Positions 9,241-19,148 of a stretch of DNA of 64,000 nt are shown here, piece by piece. The translations under genes were made by a program, and so were the position numbers. The stretch covers positions 1 to 64,000 of the forward strand of contig JANNBN010000125.1 in assembly GCA_031385545.1 (NCBI GenBank), written 5' to 3'. The stretch's first letter is position 1. Each line of letters starts with the position of its first letter. Below the pieces are notes generated by a model. The model ran no database searches and was not told where the DNA came from. It saw only the letters and a list, made by a program, of their open reading frames with translations. Origin of the DNA: JANNBN01 sp031385545. Its GTDB lineage: Bacteria > Actinomycetota > Acidimicrobiia > Acidimicrobiales > JANYDT01.

Positions 9241-9582
9241 GTGTGTTGCCTGGCAGCGACCGCAGACGACCCCGACGAGTTCGAGTCGCTCATGCTGCAG
9301 TTGTTCACGGAAGGCGACGATCTGCTTGACCTGAGGGCTCCCCACGGATTGGCCCCTATTGCTGATGGGTTTCGAGCAGTGAAGGTTGGTCGTATGCGCG
9401 CTTCGGAATGGGGCGTCGACCCGGCACTGGTCGGCATCCTGGGGTTCTCTGAGGCGGGTTCGTTCCAGCACATACCGCGCTGGCAGGGGTTGGCGTCACC
9501 CGCCCGTTCAACATCGCCGCGGGTCAAGTCGGCCGGACTGACGCGTGAGCAGTTCCGGTTGGCCGGAGTCAGCTATTTGCGC
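9241..9582 (+). other. Open but unassigned stretch upstream of broken nucleoside hydrolase
   Basis: From GTG 9241 one frame stays open with coding-like codon choice (start region DDPDEFESLMLQLFTEGDD), then runs out of register with the nucleoside-hydrolase remnant that follows. I recognise no family. It could be the decayed 5' part of a neighbouring gene, or chance in high-GC DNA. There is no clear ribosome binding site. Confidence 0.25.
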
Positions 9583-9830
9583 CACGGGCTCGGGTCATCG
9601 TCGACAACGACTTCAGCGGCGACCCAGACGGTTTGGTCCAGCTCGCGCATCACCTCCCCAGCCCGGCGGTCGACAACCAGGCAGCCCTCGCCATGGTCGC
9701 CGAAGCCATGCGCGACCACACCGACCTGCCGCTGTTCGTCGCCTACGGGGCGGGTGGTGGACCTTCGCAGGCCGAGTGGGGGACTATCGCCCGTTGCGCT
9801 GAGGTTCGTGCCAGGCGCCAGGACCGCTGA
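9583..9830 (+). pseudogene. Nucleoside hydrolase remnant
   Basis: In the frame ending at TGA 9828-9830 the translation shows RVIVDNDFSGDPDGLVQLAH, the calcium- and ribose-binding start of the inosine-uridine nucleoside hydrolase family (here of the DNDFSGDPDGL type). It jumps directly to AMVAEAMRDHTDLPLFVAYG, which in intact members lies some 60-70 residues later, and then ends without the C-terminal half. No proper start is present. An internal deletion plus 3' truncation is the simplest reading. The 3' end overlaps the convergent flavoprotein gene by 47 nt, so the breakpoint may lie at that junction. Confidence 0.65.
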
Positions 9831-11040
9831 GCGTTCCTCGGCGCCACCGACGTGGGGTCAAGGCAATGCCGCGTGGGTAGTCCTCGAACAGCCAGCGAGC
9901 GAAGTTGGTACTGGTCCATGTGGTCGAACCCGAGATGCCCAGCGCGGCGTTTGCCACCCATTGTTGGTGCAGCAGCGTGGTGAGCAGCGCTGACATGCGG
10001 TGGTCGGGGCGCAGCTGGCGCAGCACGTCGGTGGTGTATTCGGTCGAAGTCTTCTCTTGGTCTGAGCCGCCGACGAGCACGGCGCGCCCGGCAGCCATGC
10101 CGGTCTGCAGAGCCTGCCCGATGCCTTCGCCGGTCAGCACGTCGCCGGCCAAAGCCGCGTCGCCCACGTACAGCACTCGACCAGCTGCAAGCGTTGCGTG
10201 ATCCACTCCGCACGGGATGGGCCATGCCTTGGGGCTGCCCTCGGGAACACCGGACCCGAGCACGGCGCGGATGTGTGGCCGTTCGATCAACGACGCCCAC
10301 GTTGCCTTCATTTTCTTGGTGGCAACGTCTGGCGTGCGTTCGATGCCGAAGCCGAAGTTGACCGAACCATCGGCCAGCGGGAAGCACCAGGCGTAGCCGG
10401 GAAGCAGGTCTTTCTCGAACCACACCCAGAGGTCTTTGGACTGCGGTGTGGTGACCCCGCCGAAGTACTGACGGTAGGCGTGCCACTCGCCGAGGTACGG
10501 GCTGGTCGGCCCGCCGGTCACCGGGCCGCTGATGAGTTTGCGCAGCGCAGACCACATGCCGTCTGCGCCGATCGCGTACGGGGCTCGGATCTCAAGCGCG
10601 CGTACGGAATCGCCGTGGGTCGCGTCGACCGTGAGTGTGACGCCATCGTGATCCTGCGTGGCATTGGTGAGGGTATGACGTTCCAGCACGGTGACCCCGT
10701 TGCGACGCGCCAGTTGCACAAGCGCGAAGTCGAGGTCGCCCCGGCGGGCAACAGCGGCGAAGCGACCCTGATTGCGGGGAAGCGGGAAGTGCGCAACCTT
10801 GCCGGAGGGGGCGCCGACGCGGACATCGGACACGTCTTGCCAACTCGGCACCAGTCGTGGGTCGAGGCCCAGCGTCTGCAGGCGACGAAGACAGCCGGTG
10901 GTGAGCCCGTCGCCGCAGCACTTGTCCCGTGGGAACACGGCCTTGTCGATGACGGTGACCGACCGATCGTGGCGGGCCAGGGTGATGGCTGCTGCAACTC
11001 CTGCGGGGCCTGCGCCGACAATCACAACATCCGGATGCAC
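9784..11040 (-). CDS. Geranylgeranyl reductase family FAD-dependent oxidoreductase
   Basis: A 418-residue flavoprotein. VVIVGAGPAGVAAAITLARH at 5-24 is the ADP-binding fold, CCGDGLTTGCLRRL at 41-54 is the family's substrate-side motif, and VLYVGDAALAGDVLTGEGIG is the second FAD motif. This layout is that of the geranylgeranyl reductase family, which saturates isoprenoid chains of quinones, archaeal-type lipids or related polyprenyl compounds. The start is GTG 11040 with TAGCGT 6 nt upstream. The last 47 nt overlap a degraded nucleoside hydrolase on the other strand. Menaquinone or polyprenol reduction is plausible in an actinobacterium but not proven. Confidence 0.88.
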   Translation of the reverse strand: MHPDVVIVGAGPAGVAAAITLARHDRSVTVIDKAVFPRDKCCGDGLTTGCLRRLQTLGLDPRLVPSWQDVSDVRVGAPSGKVAHFPLPRNQGRFAAVARRGDLDFALVQLARRNGVTVLERHTLTNATQDHDGVTLTVDATHGDSVRALEIRAPYAIGADGMWSALRKLISGPVTGGPTSPYLGEWHAYRQYFGGVTTPQSKDLWVWFEKDLLPGYAWCFPLADGSVNFGFGIERTPDVATKKMKATWASLIERPHIRAVLGSGVPEGSPKAWPIPCGVDHATLAAGRVLYVGDAALAGDVLTGEGIGQALQTGMAAGRAVLVGGSDQEKTSTEYTTDVLRQLRPDHRMSALLTTLLHQQWVANAALGISGSTTWTSTNFARWLFEDYPRGIALTPRRWRRGTLSGPGAWHEPQRNGR

Positions 11041-11046
11041 GTGTCG

Positions 11047-11052
11047 ACGCTA
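11047..11052 (-). promoter_or_regulatory. -10 element of geranylgeranyl reductase-type gene
   Basis: TAGCGT on the minus strand, 6 nt before GTG 11040. Confidence 0.45.
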
Positions 11053-11072
11053 GCGGTGCCGCACCCGTACCG

Positions 11073-12641
11073 TCAGCCGCTGGACGGCGATTTGACGAAG
11101 AGGCGGGCGACCGGGTCGGTGGCCGGTTCGGTCCAACCGGGCGCCCGGCCAGCCGATATGTCCGCGGCGATTTGTTTGGCCATCGGAGAGCCCTTCGGCA
11201 GCAACACCCGGTCGGCGCCGACGGTCTTCAGCGAGCGCTGCCAATCCTTCGCGGCCTTCGCTCCCGTGATGCGGACGTATTCGTCCATGAACGCGTCGCC
11301 GTACATGTCGGGGCGTCCGTCGACGAACACGGGGATCCGTTGCAGCACCAACCAGCCGCCGTAGTTGTAGTGGTTGAACACGGTGCCGCCGGGGTTGTCC
11401 ACCAACCATAGGGCGGCGGGGACAGGGAACTCCGCGGCACGGGCTTCGGTGTTGCCCCGCGCATTCACCGTGTTGCGTGTGATCGCGACCGAGGACACAA
11501 CCGTGATGCTTGCGATCGCAGCGACCAACACGGAGCGGAGCTGCGGATCAAACGATTGACGCTGGCGCCTGGTGGCGGAACGGGCGTTCCGTCGGCTTCG
11601 ACGGTCGGCGGTGAGCGACGAGCCGACGGCTGCAAACACTGGAACAGTGCAGACAACGAACTGGCTGATGTTGCGCATCGACTGTGCGCCGAGGAACGCG
11701 AATGGCACCACAAGACCGATCTCGGTGAGGCCGATAGTACGTCGCCGCAGTCCGATCAGAACCACCGGGAGCGATGCGAGCAGGAGCGCTGCGAACGGCC
11801 AGAATTGAGGGTCCGTGAAGTCCGGTCGGAACCACTCGCCCACATAGCGGGTCGACGCATTGTCACCGAGGTACGTGAAGGGGTAGACGAGACCGTCCAG
11901 GGTGTTCGGGCTGCAGAGCGAGGCGAGTACGCAACCGATGACGAGCGCCCATACCGAGCAGAGTGCGCGGTTCGTCGGGGCAACGGAACCCATCGGACGA
12001 AGCCGCGCGACAAGGCGTTCGCCGGTGGCACCACACGCAAAAACGAGCACCATCACGATCCCGAAGATGTACCCGCCGTGCAGGTTGACCCACAGCGCAG
12101 TCAGCGGAATCAGATCCCACGGGACGCGGCCTTTTCGATCGGTTGTGCGAGTCCAGCACTGCATCCGCATCCCGACAAAAGCAGTGAGAGCAAGTGTGAG
12201 CATCTGCGGTCTCACACCCCACGTGTGGACGGTTGAGATGGCGCCGATTGCTGCCAGTGACGCCGCCCAACCGCGCGATGCGCCCAGCAGCCTGGCGGTT
12301 CGGTGCAACAGACCCCACGCTGTCGTGATGATCGCGGCCCACACGACGATAAGCAGCGTGTCGCCGCCGAGGCTGCGGATCGCGTGCATCAACACTTCGG
12401 TCATCCACTCGTGCGCTATCCACTTGCGTCCTGGAACGCTCCACGAGAACGGATCGGTGAACGGGATCCGGCGGTTCTCGACGATCCAACGGCCTGTGCC
12501 CAGGTGCCACCCAAGATCAGGGTCCACGGCCGGCTGCAGAGCTAGGGCGAACAGCGTGCCGAGAATCCCAACGAGTGCCCAGGCGCTTGCATCCATCGAG
12601 CGGCGCGCCGACCGAACTCGGGACAGCGCAACTTCGGTCAT
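11073..12641 (-). CDS. Polytopic membrane protein of unknown function
   Basis: A 522-residue membrane protein with about ten transmembrane helices and a soluble C-terminal domain of about 120 residues. Near the N-terminus DPDLGWHLGTG and FTDPFSWSVPGRKWIAHEW form a conserved-looking periplasmic/extracellular loop that I recognise from uncharacterised glycosyltransferase-C-like membrane proteins. The C-terminal part contains GTVFNHYNYGGWLVLQ and VFVDGRPDMYG. The frame is open upstream to 13484, but that extension is low-complexity and would run over the gltB promoter, so ATG 12641 is used. An envelope glycan or lipid role is only a guess. Confidence 0.75.
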   Translation of the reverse strand: MTEVALSRVRSARRSMDASAWALVGILGTLFALALQPAVDPDLGWHLGTGRWIVENRRIPFTDPFSWSVPGRKWIAHEWMTEVLMHAIRSLGGDTLLIVVWAAIITTAWGLLHRTARLLGASRGWAASLAAIGAISTVHTWGVRPQMLTLALTAFVGMRMQCWTRTTDRKGRVPWDLIPLTALWVNLHGGYIFGIVMVLVFACGATGERLVARLRPMGSVAPTNRALCSVWALVIGCVLASLCSPNTLDGLVYPFTYLGDNASTRYVGEWFRPDFTDPQFWPFAALLLASLPVVLIGLRRRTIGLTEIGLVVPFAFLGAQSMRNISQFVVCTVPVFAAVGSSLTADRRSRRNARSATRRQRQSFDPQLRSVLVAAIASITVVSSVAITRNTVNARGNTEARAAEFPVPAALWLVDNPGGTVFNHYNYGGWLVLQRIPVFVDGRPDMYGDAFMDEYVRITGAKAAKDWQRSLKTVGADRVLLPKGSPMAKQIAADISAGRAPGWTEPATDPVARLFVKSPSSG

Positions 12642-12978
12642 GCACCCAACATCGGCCTTCGCCCGGACCCCCTTGAGCCGTGAACCCCGTTGTGGGGACC
12701 GATTCTGGGGGGCGCGTCCTGGTGGAGCCTTTGTGTCCTCTGAGTGTCGACCGTGACGGGACGCACAAGACCGTGGGGGACGCGACGTCGGGCTGGTGAG
12801 TCGGGCTGGTTCGGGCTGGTGAGTCGGGCCGGTGAGGTGGCCTGCGAAATCCGTGCGACCCCTGGCCCACCTCTTGCTACGCTGCGTGTGCTCCGAGCCA
12901 ACGTCGTCTCGGGACATCCCTCTCCGTGGTCGGGCCCTCCCCGTCCCGCTGGTCGATCTCCCGCAAAGGACACGTCTG
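12642..12978. other. Divergent intergenic region before gltB
   Basis: This 337-bp gap carries a structured repeat copy (12744-12792, listed separately) and then a tandem stretch at about 12788-12838 in which tcgggctggtgag and shorter variants recur. No riboswitch or ORF is apparent. The promoters of the membrane protein gene and gltB must lie here, but I cannot pick convincing hexamers. Confidence 0.5.
12744..12792 (+). repeat. Dispersed intergenic repeat, copy A
   Basis: A 49-bp segment that aligns without gaps to 37043-37091 with 37 identities. Shared blocks are gtgtcg, acgggacgc, cgtgggggacgcga and a terminal cggg. Upstream gcgcgtcc and downstream ggacgcg arms can pair, as in copy B. Confidence 0.65.
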
Positions 12979-15900
12979 ATGAACGTTTTCGAGCAACTCG
13001 GTACCGCAACTCCAGGGCTCCCCGCAGCCCAGGGCCTGTACGACCCCGCCAACGAGCACGACGCCTGTGGTGTCAGCTTCGTCTGCAACATCAGGGGCGT
13101 TGCGTCCCACGACGTGGTGTCCAAAGGGCTCACCGCGCTGGAAAACATGGAGCACCGCGGCGCCAGCGGCTCAGAGATCAACACCGGCGACGGAGCCGGC
13201 ATCCTGGTGCAGATCCCGCACGACTTCTTCACCGCCGTGCTGCCCTTCGAGCTGCCGGCACGGGGCGAGTACGTGGCCGGCATGGTGTTTCTGCCCCGCA
13301 ACCAGGAACAGGCTGACCGGGCCGTCGCGCAGATCACCAAGATCATCGACGCCGAGGGACTGCGCACGCTCGGCTGGCGGTTCATCACCCCGGATGACTC
13401 CATGATTGGGCCGACCGCCCGGGCTGCCATGCCGCAGTTCCGCCAGCTGTTCCTGCGCGGCATCGACCCGTATCTCAAGGACATGGCACTGGAACGCCGT
13501 GCCTACGTGGTTCGCAAGCGCATCGAGAACGAGGTCGCCGGGGTTTACTTCCCAAGCCTCAGCCACCGCACAATCGTCTACAAGGGCATGCTCACCACCG
13601 AGCAGCTGCGGCAGTTCTTCGGCGACCTGCAAGACCCCCGGTTCACCAGTGCAATCGCGCTGGTGCACTCACGGTTCTCCACCAATACGTTCCCCAGCTG
13701 GCCGCTCAGCCACCCGTATCGGTACGTGGCGCACAACGGCGAGATCAACACCGTTCAGGGCAACCGCAACTGGATGCGTGCACGTGAGTCGCTGCTTGCC
13801 AGCGATCTCATTCCCGGTGACCTGAAGCGATTGTTCCCCGTCATCCAGCCCGGCGGGTCGGACTCGGCCAGCTTCGACAACGTGTTGGAACTGCTCCACC
13901 TCGGCGGGCGTCCGCTGCACCATGCGGTGCTGATGATGATCCCCGAGGCGTGGGAGAACCATGCCGGCATGAGCACCGAGCTGAGGGCCTTTTATCAATT
14001 CCATTCGTCGCTGATGGAACCGTGGGACGGCCCCGCATCAATCGCGTTCACAGACGGCTCGATGATCGGCGCGGTGCTTGACCGCAACGGGCTCCGCCCC
14101 AGCCGGTTCTGGGTCACCTCCGACGACATGGTGATCATGGCGTCGGAAGTCGGTGTGCTCGATATCGACCCTGCCAACGTGGTGCGCAAAGGCCGCTTGC
14201 AGCCGGGCCGGATGTTCCTTGTCGACACGGCTCAGGGTCGCATCGTCGACGACACCGAGATCAAGGACGCGCTTGCGACTGACCATCCGTACGCGGACTG
14301 GTTGCACGCGGGGCTGCTGCACATCGACGAACTGCCGGACCGCGAACACCAGGTGTACAGCCACGAGAGCGTGCTGCGCCGCCAGCAGATGTTCGGGTAC
14401 ACCCAGGAAGAGCTCACCATCCTCATTGCGCCGATGGCGAAGACCGGCCAAGAGGCGCTCGGCTCCATGGGCACCGACACGCCCATCGCCGTGTTGTCCA
14501 AACGCCCTCGGCTCTTGTTCGATTACTTCCAGCAGCTGTTCGCACAGGTGACCAACCCGCCGCTCGACGCCATCCGCGAGGAGCTGGTCACCAGCCTCGG
14601 CAACTCCATCGGCCCAGAGGGCAACCTGCTCAGCCCCGGCCCAGCCAGCTGTCGGCACATCACCCTGTCCTCACCGATCATCGACAACGACGAACTGGCC
14701 AAGCTGGTTCACGTCAACGACGACGGCGACATGCCCGGTTTCACACCGTTCGTGGTCCACGGCCTCTTCCCAGTTGCGGAGAATGGTGAAGGGCTGCGCA
14801 GGACGCTCGACGAGATTCGCGCCGGCGTCTCGGTGGCAATCGAGAACGGCGCCAAGATCATCGTCCTCAGCGACCGCGATTCCAGCGCTGAGCTGGCACC
14901 CATCCCGTCGCTGCTGCTCGTCGCAGCGGTGCACCACCACTTGATCCGCGAGAAGTCCCGCAACAAGGTTTCGATCATTGTCGAGTCCGGCGATTGCCGC
15001 GAAGTTCACCATGCATGCTTACTTGTTGGTTTCGGAGCATCGGCCATTAACCCGTACCTGGCCATGGAATCCATCGAGGACATGATCCGCCAGCACGAAC
15101 TGGTCGCCGATCCGCGCAAGGCAGTCAAGGCGTACATCAAGGCAATGTCGAAGGGCATCTTGAAGGTGATGTCCAAGATGGGTATCTCCACGGTGTCGTC
15201 TTACATGGGTGCCCAGGTGTTCGAAACGATCGGGCTTTCGCAGGGCATTGTCGATGAGTACTTCACCGGTGTTGTGTCTCGCCTCGGCGGGGTTGGCATC
15301 GACGTCATCTCCCAAGAGGCAATCGCACGCCATTCCAAGGCCTACCCAACCCGCACCTCGTCGCGGGCACACCGTGCCCTGGACTGGGGCGGCGAGTACC
15401 AGTGGCGCCGCGACGGCGAGTACCACCTTTTCAACCCCGACACGGTGTTCAAGCTGCAGCATGCAACCCGCGCGAAGCGCTACGACATCTTCAAGGAGTA
15501 CACCGCGGCGGTCAACGATCAGGCTCGCAACCTCGCCACGCTGCGCGGGTTGTTCGAGTTCCGGGCCGGTCTTCGTGCGTCGGTCCCGATCGACGAGGTC
15601 GAGTCGATCGGTTCCATCGTCAAGCGGTTCTCCACCGGTGCAATGAGCTACGGCTCCATCTCTGCCGAGGCACACGAGAACCTCGCCATCGCCATGAACC
15701 GGTTGGGCGCAAAGTCCAACACCGGTGAAGGCGGCGAGGACGCCGAGCGGTTCGTGCCGATGGCGAACGGCGATTCCAAGCGCTCGGCCATCAAACAGGT
15801 CGCCTCCGGCCGGTTCGGGGTTACCAGCGAATACCTGGTCAACGCCGACGACATCCAGATCAAGATGGCGCAGGGTGCCAAGCCGGGCGAAGGCGGGCAG

Positions 15901-17550
15901 CTGCCTGGTCACAAGGTGTACCCGTGGATCGCCAAGACCCGGCACTCCACACCAGGTGTGGGCCTCATTTCGCCGCCGCCGCACCACGACATCTATTCCA
16001 TCGAGGATCTGGCGCAGCTCATCCACGACCTGAAGAATGCCAACAACCGGGCGCGTGTGCACGTGAAACTGGTCGCAGAGGTTGGTGTCGGCACCGTCGC
16101 GGCCGGCGTCTCGAAGGCGCATGCCGACGTGGTGCTGATCTCGGGCCACGACGGTGGCACCGGAGCATCTCCGCTCACCTCGCTGAAGCATGCTGGCGGG
16201 CCATGGGAGCTGGGGCTGGCCGAGACGCAGCAGACGCTGTTGCTCAACGGGTTGCGTGACCGCATCGTGGTGCAGACCGACGGCCAGTTGAAGACCGGCC
16301 GCGATGTCATCGTGGCTGCACTCCTGGGCGCAGAGGAATACGGCTTCGCCACGGCTCCGCTCGTTGTCAGCGGCTGCATCATGATGCGCGTCTGCCACCT
16401 CGATACGTGTCCTGTCGGTGTGGCGACGCAGAATCCGGAACTGCGCAAGAAGTTCAGCGGCAAGCCCGAGTTCGTCGTGAACTTCTTCGAGTACATCGCC
16501 GAAGAAGTACGCGAGCTGATGGCTCATCTGGGCTTCCGCACGATGGAAGAGATGATCGGTCAGGCTGAGCTGCTCGACACCTCCCGCGCCATCGAACACT
16601 GGAAGACCAGCGGCCTCGACCTGTCGCCCATCTTCTACGTGCCGTCGCTGCCCGAAGGCACCCCGCGCCGCTGCGTGACCACGCAGGACCACGGCCTGGC
16701 CAAGGCACTCGACAACACGCTGATCGAGCTGTGTGAAGCGGCGCTTGCCGACGGGCGGCCGGTCAACCTGGAACTGCCTATCCGCAACATCAACCGCACC
16801 GTCGGCACCATGCTCGGAGCAGAAGTGACCCGTCGTCATGGCGGTGGCGGGCTTCCAGAGAACACCATCCAGATCCACTTCCGTGGCTCTGCTGGCAACA
16901 GCTTCGGAGCGTTCGTGCCGTCAGGAATCACGCTGCGGGTCGAGGGTGACTGCAACGACTACGTGGCCAAGGGTCTTTCCGGTGGAACGGTCATCGTGTT
17001 CCCCGACCGCGACGCCCCGTCGGCGTTCGTCGCCGAAGACAACGTCATCGCAGGCAACGTCATCATGTACGGCGCTACCGGCGGCAACGTGTTCATCCGC
17101 GGGCTGGTCGGCGAGCGTTTCGGTGTCCGCAACTCCGGTGCCACCGCCGTTGTCGAAGGTGTGGGCGACCACGCGTGTGAGTACATGACCGGCGGCTGCG
17201 TCGTGGTGCTCGGCCGCACCGGCCGCAACTTCGGCGCCGGCATGTCCGGCGGCATGGCATTCGTCTATGACCCAGCTGGAAGGTTCCCCGCTTCGGTCAA
17301 TCGCGAGATGGTCGACATCGACCCACTTTCGGCCGACGATGTTGCGTCCCTGCACAGCACCATTTCCCGGCACCAGCACGAGACGGGTTCACCCGTGGCA
17401 GCAGCCATCTTGGCCGACTGGGCCGAAACCCAGAAGGACTTTGTGAAGGTCATGCCACAGGACTTCAAGCGTGTCCTGCGGGCAAGCGCTGCCGCCGAGG
17501 CCGAAGGACGCAACGTCAACGACGCCATCATGGCCGCTGCCCGCGCATAA
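12979..17550 (+). CDS. gltB: Glutamate synthase large (alpha) subunit
   Basis: A 1523-residue GltB. It transfers the amide nitrogen of glutamine to 2-oxoglutarate, giving two glutamates, together with GltD. The class II glutamine amidotransferase domain begins at Cys30 (DACGVSF), which becomes N-terminal after removal of a 29-residue propeptide. The central domain, the FMN-binding synthase domain (SYGSISAEAHENLAIAMNR; GGTGASPLTSLKHAG), the 3Fe-4S site CIMMRVCHLDTCPVG and the C-terminal GXGXG beta-helix (GGTVIVFPDRDA, GATGGNVFIRG) follow in normal order. ATG 12979 has AAAGGA upstream. The next gene is gltD, 82 nt downstream. A large open frame on the opposite strand is a codon-bias shadow. Confidence 0.98.
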   Translation: MNVFEQLGTATPGLPAAQGLYDPANEHDACGVSFVCNIRGVASHDVVSKGLTALENMEHRGASGSEINTGDGAGILVQIPHDFFTAVLPFELPARGEYVAGMVFLPRNQEQADRAVAQITKIIDAEGLRTLGWRFITPDDSMIGPTARAAMPQFRQLFLRGIDPYLKDMALERRAYVVRKRIENEVAGVYFPSLSHRTIVYKGMLTTEQLRQFFGDLQDPRFTSAIALVHSRFSTNTFPSWPLSHPYRYVAHNGEINTVQGNRNWMRARESLLASDLIPGDLKRLFPVIQPGGSDSASFDNVLELLHLGGRPLHHAVLMMIPEAWENHAGMSTELRAFYQFHSSLMEPWDGPASIAFTDGSMIGAVLDRNGLRPSRFWVTSDDMVIMASEVGVLDIDPANVVRKGRLQPGRMFLVDTAQGRIVDDTEIKDALATDHPYADWLHAGLLHIDELPDREHQVYSHESVLRRQQMFGYTQEELTILIAPMAKTGQEALGSMGTDTPIAVLSKRPRLLFDYFQQLFAQVTNPPLDAIREELVTSLGNSIGPEGNLLSPGPASCRHITLSSPIIDNDELAKLVHVNDDGDMPGFTPFVVHGLFPVAENGEGLRRTLDEIRAGVSVAIENGAKIIVLSDRDSSAELAPIPSLLLVAAVHHHLIREKSRNKVSIIVESGDCREVHHACLLVGFGASAINPYLAMESIEDMIRQHELVADPRKAVKAYIKAMSKGILKVMSKMGISTVSSYMGAQVFETIGLSQGIVDEYFTGVVSRLGGVGIDVISQEAIARHSKAYPTRTSSRAHRALDWGGEYQWRRDGEYHLFNPDTVFKLQHATRAKRYDIFKEYTAAVNDQARNLATLRGLFEFRAGLRASVPIDEVESIGSIVKRFSTGAMSYGSISAEAHENLAIAMNRLGAKSNTGEGGEDAERFVPMANGDSKRSAIKQVASGRFGVTSEYLVNADDIQIKMAQGAKPGEGGQLPGHKVYPWIAKTRHSTPGVGLISPPPHHDIYSIEDLAQLIHDLKNANNRARVHVKLVAEVGVGTVAAGVSKAHADVVLISGHDGGTGASPLTSLKHAGGPWELGLAETQQTLLLNGLRDRIVVQTDGQLKTGRDVIVAALLGAEEYGFATAPLVVSGCIMMRVCHLDTCPVGVATQNPELRKKFSGKPEFVVNFFEYIAEEVRELMAHLGFRTMEEMIGQAELLDTSRAIEHWKTSGLDLSPIFYVPSLPEGTPRRCVTTQDHGLAKALDNTLIELCEAALADGRPVNLELPIRNINRTVGTMLGAEVTRRHGGGGLPENTIQIHFRGSAGNSFGAFVPSGITLRVEGDCNDYVAKGLSGGTVIVFPDRDAPSAFVAEDNVIAGNVIMYGATGGNVFIRGLVGERFGVRNSGATAVVEGVGDHACEYMTGGCVVVLGRTGRNFGAGMSGGMAFVYDPAGRFPASVNREMVDIDPLSADDVASLHSTISRHQHETGSPVAAAILADWAETQKDFVKVMPQDFKRVLRASAAAEAEGRNVNDAIMAAARA

Positions 17551-17632
17551 CCGAGCATCATTCCAGCCAGCCGACCAGCCAGCAATCGCACACGAGTTTC
17601 AGAGACACGAGAGAAGAGCACAGGAGACGACC

Positions 17633-19108
17633 ATGGGTGAGATCGGTGGATTCCTCAAGCACACGCGTGACACGCCAGAACGACGGCCGGTGCCAATCCG
17701 GTTGCGGGACTGGAAAGAGGTCTACGAACCGTTCGCCGAAGCAAAGCTGAAGACCCAGGCCGGGCGTTGCATGGATTGCGGCATCCCGTTCTGTCACAAC
17801 GGCTGCCCGCTCGGCAACCTCATCCCGGAGTGGAACGACCTCGTGTACCGCAACGAATGGCAGAGCGCCATCGAGCGGCTGCATGCCACGAACAACTTTC
17901 CTGAGTTCACCGGTCGGTTGTGCCCGGCACCGTGCGAGGGGGCCTGCGTGCTTGGCATCAACGACCTGCCGGTCACCATCAAGAATGTCGAGAACACCAT
18001 CATCGACCGGGCGTGGGACGAAGGTTGGGTCACCCCCGTGCTGGCGGCGGTGAAGACGGGCAAGAAGGTCGCTGTCATCGGGTCCGGTCCAGCAGGGCTG
18101 GCTGCTGCACAGCAGCTGACGCGTGCCGGTCACGCGGTCACCGTGTACGAGCGCGCCGACCGTATCGGTGGACTGCTCCGTTATGGCATTCCAGAGTTCA
18201 AGATGGAGAAGCGCCTGCTCGATCGTCGCTTGGGGCAGATGCAGGCCGAAGGTACCCGGTTCGTCACCAACGCCAACGTGGGTCAGCCCGGTGGGCCGTC
18301 TGTGCAGGAGCTACACGACGAGTTCGACGCCATCGTTCTTGCCGGCGGGTCGACCGCAGGCCGAGACCTCCCCATTCCTGGGCGAGAGTTCCAGGGCGTC
18401 CACCTGGCCATGGAGTACCTGCCGCTGGCCAACAAGGTGCAGGCTGGCGACTTTGCCGAAGCTGTCATCGATGCCGAAGGCAAGCGGGTCATCATCATCG
18501 GCGGTGGCGACACCGGCGCAGACTGCTTGGGCACCGCGCATCGGCAGGGCGCCGCAAGCGTCCACCAGTTCGAGATCATGCCGCGACCCCCTGACGAGCG
18601 AGCAACGGACAACCCGTGGCCGCTTTATCCGTTTACATACAAAGTCACCTCTGCTCACGAGGAGGGTGGCGATCGCGTCTATTCCGTGACTACCACCGAA
18701 TTCGTGGGTGCCGATGGCAAGCTCACCGGCCTACGCGGCCACGAGGTGGAGCAGAAGTTCACCGACGGGCGTATGTCGTTCGAGAAGGTCGAAGGCTCCG
18801 AGTTCGAGTATCCGGTTGACCTGGTGTTCCTGGCGATGGGTTTCACCGGCCCGGAACGCGGCGGTCTGCTTGAACAGCTCGGCGTCACGATCGACGGCCG
18901 TGGAAACGTTGCCCGCACGTCGGACTACGCAACCAGCGTCGACGGCGTGTTCGTGGCCGGAGACATGGGCCGCGGCCAGAGCCTCATCGTGTGGGCCATT
19001 GCCGAAGGCCGCAGCGCCGCTGCGGCGTGCGACCAGTTCCTGATGGGCGAGACCCAGTTGCCTGCACCGATCACGGTGCAACAGACTCTGTCACCAGCCC
19101 CTCGCTGA
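17633..19108 (+). CDS. gltD: Glutamate synthase small (beta) subunit
   Basis: A 491-residue NADPH-dependent GltD that feeds electrons to GltB. N-terminal cysteines C46, C49, C54 and C58 (CMDCGIPFCHNGC) and C97, C101 and C105 (LCPAPCEGAC) bind 4Fe-4S clusters. VIGSGPAGLAAAQQL is the FAD site, VIIIGGGDTGADCLGTA the NADPH site, and GVFVAGDMGRGQSLIVWAI the closing flavin motif. ATG 17633 follows CAGGAG at a good distance. It forms the gltBD operon with the preceding gene and is convergent with the VanW gene, with a 40-bp gap. Confidence 0.98.
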   Translation: MGEIGGFLKHTRDTPERRPVPIRLRDWKEVYEPFAEAKLKTQAGRCMDCGIPFCHNGCPLGNLIPEWNDLVYRNEWQSAIERLHATNNFPEFTGRLCPAPCEGACVLGINDLPVTIKNVENTIIDRAWDEGWVTPVLAAVKTGKKVAVIGSGPAGLAAAQQLTRAGHAVTVYERADRIGGLLRYGIPEFKMEKRLLDRRLGQMQAEGTRFVTNANVGQPGGPSVQELHDEFDAIVLAGGSTAGRDLPIPGREFQGVHLAMEYLPLANKVQAGDFAEAVIDAEGKRVIIIGGGDTGADCLGTAHRQGAASVHQFEIMPRPPDERATDNPWPLYPFTYKVTSAHEEGGDRVYSVTTTEFVGADGKLTGLRGHEVEQKFTDGRMSFEKVEGSEFEYPVDLVFLAMGFTGPERGGLLEQLGVTIDGRGNVARTSDYATSVDGVFVAGDMGRGQSLIVWAIAEGRSAAAACDQFLMGETQLPAPITVQQTLSPAPR

Positions 19109-19148
19109 CCTCACGCTGGCAGGTTCGGCCAACGAGTGCCCAGAACCG

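Noticed and set aside
12642..13484. N-terminal extension of the polytopic membrane protein.
   Set aside because: Low-complexity translation that would cross the gltB start; ATG 12641 begins just before the first membrane helix.
15019..16878. A 619-codon open frame on the minus strand inside gltB.
   Set aside because: It mirrors the codon bias of gltB, has no family likeness and no start signal; the plus-strand gene is certain.
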